From Rugosimonospora acidiphila (lineage in GTDB: Bacteria; Actinomycetota; Actinomycetes; Mycobacteriales; Micromonosporaceae), in assembly GCF_039543385.1 (NCBI RefSeq), contig NZ_BAABJQ010000011.1, positions 1 to 64,000 of the forward strand: a stretch of 64,000 bases of DNA, read 5' to 3'. Positions 59,089 to 64,000 of the stretch are shown here, in pieces. Made by a program: the position numbers and the translations under genes. The notes under the pieces are model-generated. The model saw nothing but the letters and a program-made list of their open reading frames with translations, made no database searches and was not told the origin of the DNA. Numbering within the stretch: the first letter of the stretch is position 1; the number at the start of each line of letters is the position of its first letter.

Positions 59089-59823
59089 ATGCCGGGAGGC
59101 AGACTCACCCAGCAGGAACGCCAACAGATCGCCGTGGGACTGGCCGACGGCCTGGCCTACGCCGAAATCGCCCGCCGCCTCGACCGCCCCACCTCCACCA
59201 TCACTCGCGAGGTATCCCGCAACGGCGGCCCCACCGGCTACCGCCCCGACCTGGCCCACCGCGCCACCCAACAACGCACCCACCGACGCAGTCAGGCCAC
59301 CCTCCGCACCCCGCAGGCATCACCGCAGCCCTACGGGCGCGACGCCGAAGCGGTGCGCGACTACCAGGAAACCCTCACCACCGTCTACATGACCTCCGGC
59401 CTGCCCAAGATGATGTCCCGAGTGCTGGCCTGCCTCTACACCACCGACACCGGCAGCCTCACCGCCGCCGAACTGGCCACCCGCCTGCAGGTCAGCCCGG
59501 CGTCCGTCTCCAAGGCCATCACGTTCCTCAGCGACCTGGACCTCGTGCGCCGCCAGCGCGACGAGCGTCGCCGCGAACGCTACGTCGTCGACGACGACCT
59601 CTGGTACCAATCGATGATCCGCAGTGCCCGCTCCAACGACGAGTTCATCGAAGCCGCACGCGACGGCGTGGCCATCCTCGGGCCTGGCACCCCCGCCGCC
59701 ACCCGCCTCGAAAACGCCGCCCGGTTCCTCGACTTCGTCAGCGAAGCGCTCATCCGCGCCGCGGACCAGGGCCGCGAAGTCCTCTACACGAAATCCGAAA
59801 CCACCCCGGGCCCCACCACCTGA
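59089..59823 (+). CDS. Regulator fusing an IS30-like HTH to a MarR/GbsR-type winged helix
   Basis: 244 residues from ATG 59089 (GAGG about 8 nt upstream; GTG 59086 also possible). Residues 3-55, RLTQQERQQIAVGLADGLAYAEIARRLDRPTSTITREVSRNGG, are the HTH_38 domain best known from IS30-family transposases, including the GYRPDLAHRAT extension. Residues about 80-165 are a MarR/GbsR winged helix (MMSRVLACLYTTDTGSLTAAELATRLQVSPASVSKAITFLSDLDLVRRQRDERRRERYVV). No transposase catalytic domain is present. Two DNA-binding modules in one protein are unusual; the palindrome upstream suggests autoregulation and control of the DUF4097 gene. Confidence 0.85.
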   Translation: MPGGRLTQQERQQIAVGLADGLAYAEIARRLDRPTSTITREVSRNGGPTGYRPDLAHRATQQRTHRRSQATLRTPQASPQPYGRDAEAVRDYQETLTTVYMTSGLPKMMSRVLACLYTTDTGSLTAAELATRLQVSPASVSKAITFLSDLDLVRRQRDERRRERYVVDDDLWYQSMIRSARSNDEFIEAARDGVAILGPGTPAATRLENAARFLDFVSEALIRAADQGREVLYTKSETTPGPTT

Positions 59824-59870
59824 GCCAAGCTCGGACCACCGGCGGGTCGCCGGCCGCACGCGTTCGTCAG

Positions 59871-59903
59871 TGATGACACAAATTTGTGTTATCTCTGTCA
59901 TCA
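59871..59903. promoter_or_regulatory. Nested palindromes at the MarR-ABC operon
   Basis: ACACAAATTTGTGT (59876-59889) is a perfect 14-bp palindrome. TGATGACA (59871-59878) and TGTCATCA (59896-59903) form a second inverted repeat enclosing it. They end 17 bp before the MarR start, so autorepression is likely. Confidence 0.7.
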
Positions 59904-59919
59904 CTGGTACTGTCGTCGC

Positions 59920-60426
59920 ATGCCGAGGGATGACGAGTTGGTCTTCGCTGACCACGCCGGGCGGTTCTACGCTCGCGAGCACGGGTTCCCGCCGATGGCG
60001 GGCCGGCTGTTGGGATACCTGATGATCTGCGATCCGCCGAACCAGACCATCGACGAGCTGAGTGAGGCGCTGTTGGCCAGTCGCAGCGCGATCGCCGGCG
60101 CGGTCAAGCTGCTGGAGGGGGCCGGGTACGCCGCACGCACCCGCACGGCGGGCGAGCGGGTCGACCGGGTGAGCCTCACGCTCACCTCGCTCGAGCCGCG
60201 CAATCTCACCTCCCAACTCTTCGACGCGTACGGCGCGCTGTTCCGCGAGGGGCTGAAACTGCTGGACGACGCGCCGCCGGCCCGTCGCGCCGCCATGGAG
60301 GAACTCGTCGCCTCCGCGGAGTTCTTCGGCGAGCGGCTGCCGCAGGTGCTGGCCGAATGGCGCGCGCACCGCGACGCGTTGCGAGCGTCCGGCGAGCTGT
60401 CCGACCCCAGCGGCGAGACCCACTGA
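59920..60426 (+). CDS. GbsR/MarR family regulator of the ABC exporter
   Basis: 168 residues from ATG 59920. Winged helix at about 15-90: REHGFPPMAGRLLGYLMICDPPNQTIDELSEALLASRSAIAGAVKLLEGAGYAARTRTAGERVDRVSLT; then a long dimerisation helix region. First gene of an operon with the ABC pair (40 bp to the ATPase); nested palindromes just upstream are probable operators. Confidence 0.9.
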   Translation: MPRDDELVFADHAGRFYAREHGFPPMAGRLLGYLMICDPPNQTIDELSEALLASRSAIAGAVKLLEGAGYAARTRTAGERVDRVSLTLTSLEPRNLTSQLFDAYGALFREGLKLLDDAPPARRAAMEELVASAEFFGERLPQVLAEWRAHRDALRASGELSDPSGETH

Positions 60427-60465
60427 CCGGTGCACCCACCGGCGAGACCCGAAAACGAGGTAGCC

Positions 60466-61449
60466 ATGCGCGATCGTTCAGCCCCGCCCGCCATCACGGT
60501 GACCGGGCTGCGCAAGTCATTCGGTGAGCACACCGTGCTCGACGGCATCGACCTGGAGGTGCCCTCGGGGACGGTCTTCTGTCTGCTGGGCCCGAACGGG
60601 GCCGGCAAGACCACCGCAGTCAACATCCTGACCACCCTCATCCGCCCCGACGCGGGACAGGTCAGGATCGCCGGCCACGGCCTGACCGAGGAGCCCGACG
60701 CGGTCCGCGCCGCGATCGGCGTCACCGGCCAGTTCTCGGCGGTGGACCCGCTGCTGTCGGGTGAGGAAAACCTGACCCTGATCGGCGACCTGCACCACCT
60801 GCCCCGCCGGGAGGTCCGTAGGCGCACGGCCGAACTGCTCGAACGGTTCGACCTCGTCGATGCCGCCGGACGGCTGGCGAGCACCTACTCCGGCGGCATG
60901 ACCCGCCGCCTCGACCTGGCGATGAGCCTGATCGGGCGGCCGAGTGTCCTGTTCCTCGACGAACCCACCACCGGCCTGGATCCCCGCAGCCGGCGCACCG
61001 TCTGGCAGGGCGTCCGCGCGCTCGTCACCGGTGGGGTGACCGTGTTCCTGACCACCCAGTACCTGGACGAGGCCGATCAACTCGCCGACCGGATAGCACT
61101 GCTCGACCACGGCAGGCTGGTCGCCGAGGGCACCCCCGACGAGCTCAAGCGCCTGGTCGCCGGCGGTCACATCGACGTGCGGTTCACCGACGCCGCGGGA
61201 TTGGACGCCGCGGCCCGCGCGCTCGGCGACGTCCCGCGCGACCCCGACACCCTGTCCCTTCAGGTCCCCTCCGACGGCAGCGTCGCCTCGCTGCGGGCCC
61301 TGCTCGACCGGTTCGACGACCGGTCGATAGCGGTGGAGGGGCTGTCGATCCACACCCCGGACCTCGACGACGTCTTCTTCGCCCTCACCGGGCACACCGA
61401 CACCGACACCGACAACGGCGCCGAACGCCAGGAGGCGACGACACCATGA
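60466..61449 (+). CDS. ABC exporter ATPase, DrrA-like
   Basis: 327 residues from ATG 60466 (GAGG 6-7 nt upstream). Walker A GPNGAGKTTAVNIL, Q-loop GVTGQFSAVDPLL, signature YSGGMTRRLDLAM, Walker B VLFLDEPTTGLDP and switch LTTQYLDEADQLADRI; the C-terminal ~90-residue domain (IDVRFTDAAGLDAAARAL...DLDDVFFALTG) is the DrrA-type dimerisation tail. Exports a hydrophobic drug or lipid together with the permease; the substrate is unknown. Confidence 0.93.
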   Translation: MRDRSAPPAITVTGLRKSFGEHTVLDGIDLEVPSGTVFCLLGPNGAGKTTAVNILTTLIRPDAGQVRIAGHGLTEEPDAVRAAIGVTGQFSAVDPLLSGEENLTLIGDLHHLPRREVRRRTAELLERFDLVDAAGRLASTYSGGMTRRLDLAMSLIGRPSVLFLDEPTTGLDPRSRRTVWQGVRALVTGGVTVFLTTQYLDEADQLADRIALLDHGRLVAEGTPDELKRLVAGGHIDVRFTDAAGLDAAARALGDVPRDPDTLSLQVPSDGSVASLRALLDRFDDRSIAVEGLSIHTPDLDDVFFALTGHTDTDTDNGAERQEATTP

Positions 61450-62219
61450 GCACCGTGAGCCACGCGCTGACCGACTCCTCGACCATGCTGCGCCGGGTGC
61501 TGCGGCACACCACCCGCAACCCCTCGACCCTGATGATGGCGATCATCCTGCCCGGGGTGCTCCTGCTGCTGCTGGACTACGGCTTCGGTGGCGCCATCAA
61601 CACCGGCGGCGGCCGGTACGTCGACTACCTGATCCCCGGAATCATCCTGATGGGCGCCAGCTACTCGGCCAGTGTCACCGCCGTGGCCGTGGCCACCGAC
61701 AGCAGTCAGGGCATCATCGACCGGTTCCGCACCATGGCCATCGCCCGCACCGCCGTGCTGACCGGGCACGTCGTCGGCAGCGTGCTGCGCTCGCTGTTCG
61801 GCATCGCGCTTGTGGTGCTCGTGGCGCTGGCCATCGGATTCCGTCCTACCGCCGACCCGCTGCGCTGGCTGGCCGCCGTCGGGCTGGTGGTGCTGATGCT
61901 GTTCGCGGTCGCCTGGGTCGCCACCGGGATCGGTCTTGCCGCCGGCTCCGCGTCCGGCGCGGCCGGCCTGGCCGCCATCTTCCAGCTGCTGCCGTTCCTG
62001 TCCGGTGCCTTCGTCCCCACCGGCACCATGCCCGGCTGGTTGCAGGCCTTCACCGCCAACCAACCCATGACGCACATCGTGTCGACCCTGCGCGGCCTGC
62101 TGACCGGTACTCCGATCGGCGACCACGGCTGGATAGCGCTCGCCTGGTGCGCCGGTGGCGCGGTGGCCGGGTATCTCTGGGCCCGGGCGGCCTACAACAA
62201 ACGGCGAACCGGCAGGTGA
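61446..62219 (+). CDS. ABC-2 type permease, DrrB-like
   Basis: 257 residues; start overlaps the ATPase stop (ATGA). Six hydrophobic segments: PSTLMMAIILPGVLLLLLDYGFGG, LIPGIILMGASYSASVTAVAVA, VLTGHVVGSVLRSLFGIALVV, AAVGLVVLMLFAVAWVATGIGLA, LAAIFQLLPFLSGAFVP and GWIALAWCAGGAVAGYLWARA. The reentrant motif FVPTGTMPGWLQAF is typical of ABC-2 drug exporters. Confidence 0.92.
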   Translation: MSTVSHALTDSSTMLRRVLRHTTRNPSTLMMAIILPGVLLLLLDYGFGGAINTGGGRYVDYLIPGIILMGASYSASVTAVAVATDSSQGIIDRFRTMAIARTAVLTGHVVGSVLRSLFGIALVVLVALAIGFRPTADPLRWLAAVGLVVLMLFAVAWVATGIGLAAGSASGAAGLAAIFQLLPFLSGAFVPTGTMPGWLQAFTANQPMTHIVSTLRGLLTGTPIGDHGWIALAWCAGGAVAGYLWARAAYNKRRTGR

Positions 62220-62359
62220 CGCGATCCCGACGGTGAGCGCCCGGCCTCTCGACGCGCGCTGGGTCGTGGAAGTAGACTCAGCGCGCTCCTAGCTACGTCT
62301 GTCAATGGAATTCAGGGGGACGGGTTGCTGTACTACCTGATGCGCACGGACGGTCGGCG

Positions 62360-63220
62360 ATGACGGCGGCGGTCACTGGCACCGCCCGGCGGATGTGGAC
62401 CGTGTTCGAGCCGGTGCACGGGGTCATCTACTCCGGGGCCGCCAAGCCGGCGCTGGAGGAGGCCGGCCTGCGCGGGTTCTGGCGCGGCTACTTCGCGGCC
62501 CGGTCGTCGCCGATGGGCGCCGTGGGCCCGGCACCGGTGGTGGCCGCGTTCTTCAGCTTCGCGCCCAGTGTTGTCTTTCGCGCGCTGCCCGACATCTGGC
62601 AGCGAGCCACCCCAGAGCGGGCGCTGGTGGCCCGGCAGCGCGCCGCCCTCGACGCGCTGCGCGCGACCGCGGGCCTCACCGACGAGACGATCGGGCCGCT
62701 GGCCGGGGCGGTGGACCTGCTGGTCGAGGCAGCCGCGGCGGCGGAGCACTCCGGACGGGTACTGGGTGCGGCCAACGCCGCGCTGCCCACCCCCGACGAG
62801 CCGGTGGCTCGGCTCTGGCACGCGGCCACCGTGCTGCGCGAGCACCGCGGCGACGGCCACGTGGCCGCTCTGGTCGCGGCCGGAATCTCCGGCCTGGAGG
62901 CGCTGATCCTGCGCGCCGGGCTCGACCTGTCCCGTGAGGTGCTCCAGGCTGCCCGAGGCTGGACCGACGAGCAGTGGCAGGCCGCCGCCGACGGGCTGGT
63001 CGAGCGCGGCCTGCTCGACGCCGGCGGCCGGACCACGGCGGCCGGCGCCCAGCTGTACCGGGAGGCCGAGGACGTGACCGACCGGCGTGCCGAGGGACCG
63101 TGGCGCGCCCTCGGCGCGCGGGCGGCCGAACGGCTGGTCGAGTCGCTGGCAACGGTGGCGGCGGCGTGCCGCGCCGATTCGCCGCTGCCCAACCTGCTCG
63201 GGCTGCCCCCGGTCGGCTGA
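62360..63220 (+). CDS. SCO6745 family protein
   Basis: 286 residues. RRMWTVFEPVHGVIYSGAAKPALEEAGLRGFWRGYFAARSSPMGAVGPAPVVAAFFSFAPSVVFRALPDIW is the conserved N-terminus of the SCO6745 family; a winged-helix-like C-terminal part follows (WTDEQWQAAADGLVERGLLDAGGRTTAAGAQLYREAEDVTDRRA). Cytosolic, all-helical, function unknown. It follows the ABC operon by 140 bp and is probably transcribed separately. Confidence 0.9.
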   Translation: MTAAVTGTARRMWTVFEPVHGVIYSGAAKPALEEAGLRGFWRGYFAARSSPMGAVGPAPVVAAFFSFAPSVVFRALPDIWQRATPERALVARQRAALDALRATAGLTDETIGPLAGAVDLLVEAAAAAEHSGRVLGAANAALPTPDEPVARLWHAATVLREHRGDGHVAALVAAGISGLEALILRAGLDLSREVLQAARGWTDEQWQAAADGLVERGLLDAGGRTTAAGAQLYREAEDVTDRRAEGPWRALGARAAERLVESLATVAAACRADSPLPNLLGLPPVG

Positions 63221-63238
63221 GGCGGCATCGTAGACGTG

Positions 63239-63268
63239 GGGATGGGGTGGCCGCGGCCACCCCATCCC
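63239..63268. terminator. 30-bp perfect palindrome between convergent genes
   Basis: Perfect self-complementarity from 63239 to 63268 (centre at 63253/63254). It lies 18 bp after the SCO6745 stop and 11 bp from the last gene's stop, so it can terminate both. Confidence 0.8.
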
Positions 63269-63279
63269 GGCTGGTCGGC

Positions 63280-64000
63280 TCAGATCTCGAGCAGCTGGTC
63301 CAGCAGGTCGCGGTACCGGCGCACCGCGACGCGCAACTCCTCGGTGTCGCCCGCCGTCGCGGACTGCCAGCCGGCCAGCGCGTCGCACCGCCGGTTCAAC
63401 GCGTCGTGCAGGGTCGACACGACGTCGTTGGTGAGCACGCGTGCCTCCTCGGCGGCACCGCGCGGGTCGTCCACGAAGCGCATCTGCAGCCGCTGCCAGC
63501 GGTCGCGGAAGTCGTCGGCCGCGCCGGACTCGAACAGGGCGGCCATCGGCTGCTCGGCCACCTCGCCGGGCATCAGCTCGCCGTCGCCCCGGCGCCCGTC
63601 CGCCCGCTGTCCGGGCGCGATCGCCTCGCCGGGCATCGCTTCTCCGGCAGGCATCGCCTCTCCGGCAGGCATCGCGTCATTGGCGGGCATCGCGTCGTTG
63701 GCGGGCATCGCCTCACCGGTAGGCGGGGACGGAACGTGCGCCGTGCCGATCGCCGGCTCGTCTGTGTCGGCATCCGTTCGCTCGTCGGCGCGGGCCCGCT
63801 CATCGGCGTGCGCTCGCTCCTCCGCCTCCGCCCGGTCCCCGGCAGTCAAACGCTCGTCGGCATCCGCCCGATCGTCGGCATCCGCTCGATCCTCGTCCAA
63901 CCCGGACCTGTCGACGCCTTCCGGGTCATCGACGTCTACCGGGTCATCTACGTCTACCGGGTCATGGACGTCTACCGGTTCATCGACGGTCGCCGGTCCG
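63280..64000 (-). CDS. Repeat-rich acidic protein with conserved C-terminal domain, 5' end outside window
   Basis: The frame is open to the window edge, so the start is not seen. The visible part is ~239 residues. The N-terminal part is low complexity: PVDVDD repeats, then RADADER/RAHADERARADER and MPANDA/MPAGEA repeats, each coded by tandem DNA. The last ~95 residues (LMPGEVAEQPMAALFESGAADDFRDRWQRLQMRFVDDPRGAAEEARVLTNDVVSTLHDALNRRCDALAGW...LRVAVRRYRDLLDQLL) are a conserved helical domain common in actinobacterial hypothetical proteins. Function unknown. Confidence 0.7.
   Translation of the reverse strand, partial: GPATVDEPVDVHDPVDVDDPVDVDDPEGVDRSGLDEDRADADDRADADERLTAGDRAEAEERAHADERARADERTDADTDEPAIGTAHVPSPPTGEAMPANDAMPANDAMPAGEAMPAGEAMPGEAIAPGQRADGRRGDGELMPGEVAEQPMAALFESGAADDFRDRWQRLQMRFVDDPRGAAEEARVLTNDVVSTLHDALNRRCDALAGWQSATAGDTEELRVAVRRYRDLLDQLLEI
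63632..63721. repeat. Five 18-bp tandem repeats (MPAxxA codons)
   Basis: Units beginning GGCATCGC at 63632, 63650, 63668, 63686 and 63704, in phase with codons of the last gene. Confidence 0.92.
63923..63990. repeat. 18-bp tandem repeats (PVDVDD codons)
   Basis: GGGTCATCGACGTCTACC-type units at 63923, 63941 and 63959, with a degenerate fourth at 63977, running toward the window edge. Confidence 0.9.

Noticed and set aside
1..64000. tRNA, rRNA, CRISPR arrays and insertion sequences
   Set aside because: I looked for T-loop-like and 16S/23S-like stretches, regularly spaced repeats and transposase motifs and found none; the only transposase-like segment is the HTH_38 domain in the regulator at 59089. 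A covariance-model scan was not possible.

Overview
The window is very GC-rich, with dense, tightly coupled genes, many GTG starts and several actinobacterial families (SCO6745, SCO6880, DUF6343, the TIGR03118 and TIGR03557 families, SigE-type ECF sigma, streptogrisin-type protease). It is chromosomal DNA of a filamentous actinomycete. Micromonosporaceae is my best guess, by inference only. I found no rRNA, tRNA, CRISPR array, integrase, transposase gene or replication gene.

Layout. 1-177: end of a small membrane-protein gene. 424-1923: PLP decarboxylase. 1967-4216 (minus): a three-gene operon of a YbaB/EbfC-like protein, an EspC-like small protein and a WXG100-type protein fused to an exonuclease/endonuclease/phosphatase (EEP) nuclease tip, with no visible immunity gene. 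4344-8870: flavin oxidase, secreted TIGR03118 protein and a polytopic membrane protein. 8896-15689: formate dehydrogenase operon (catalytic, Fe-S and NrfD subunits) divergent from an NDH-2-like flavoprotein. 15752-18962: spermidine synthase-like protein, SnoaL-like protein, pirin and hydrolase. 19419-21127: ECF sigma factor co-translated with a membrane-anchored partner. 21354-27643: secreted enzymes (pectinesterase under a LacI-type operator, a lipoprotein, a large S53 protease). 27907-35259: PEBP, F420-dependent oxidoreductase, phosphatase, TetR/MFS pair, streptogrisin, glutathione peroxidase and MBL hydrolase. 35263-41126: a second TetR/MFS pair, an HTH protein, two bacterial-PH membrane proteins and DUF6343. 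41218-44330: beta-phosphoglucomutase plus GH65 phosphorylase, a disaccharide phosphorolysis pair.

44728-58041 is the most unusual part, a type IV secretion-like locus. Two closely related VirD4-like coupling proteins flank an opposite-strand SDR/hydrolase pair. The second is followed by seven tightly packed genes: a MinD-like protein with an altered P-loop, a two-helix VirB2-like peptide, a bitopic VirB8-like candidate, a VirB6-like polytopic protein with a Gly/Pro-rich tail, an SCO6880 protein, a VirB4-like ATPase with an intact P-loop, and a wall hydrolase with an NlpC/P60 domain. A strong terminator closes the operon. Both VirD4-like proteins carry the same altered P-loop, and no relaxase, integrase or Rep gene is present. 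This suggests a resident, possibly protein-exporting machine rather than a mobile element.

58188-64000: a DUF4097 protein divergent from an IS30-like-HTH/MarR fusion regulator with a perfect palindrome between them, a MarR-controlled DrrAB-like exporter, an SCO6745 protein and a repeat-rich protein that leaves the window.

Regulation can be read at several places: a LacI-type operator over the pectinesterase promoter, paired TetR operators, nested palindromes at the MarR/ABC operon, and hairpin terminators at most convergent junctions. A 13-bp palindrome GTCCA-N3-TGGAC recurs five times.
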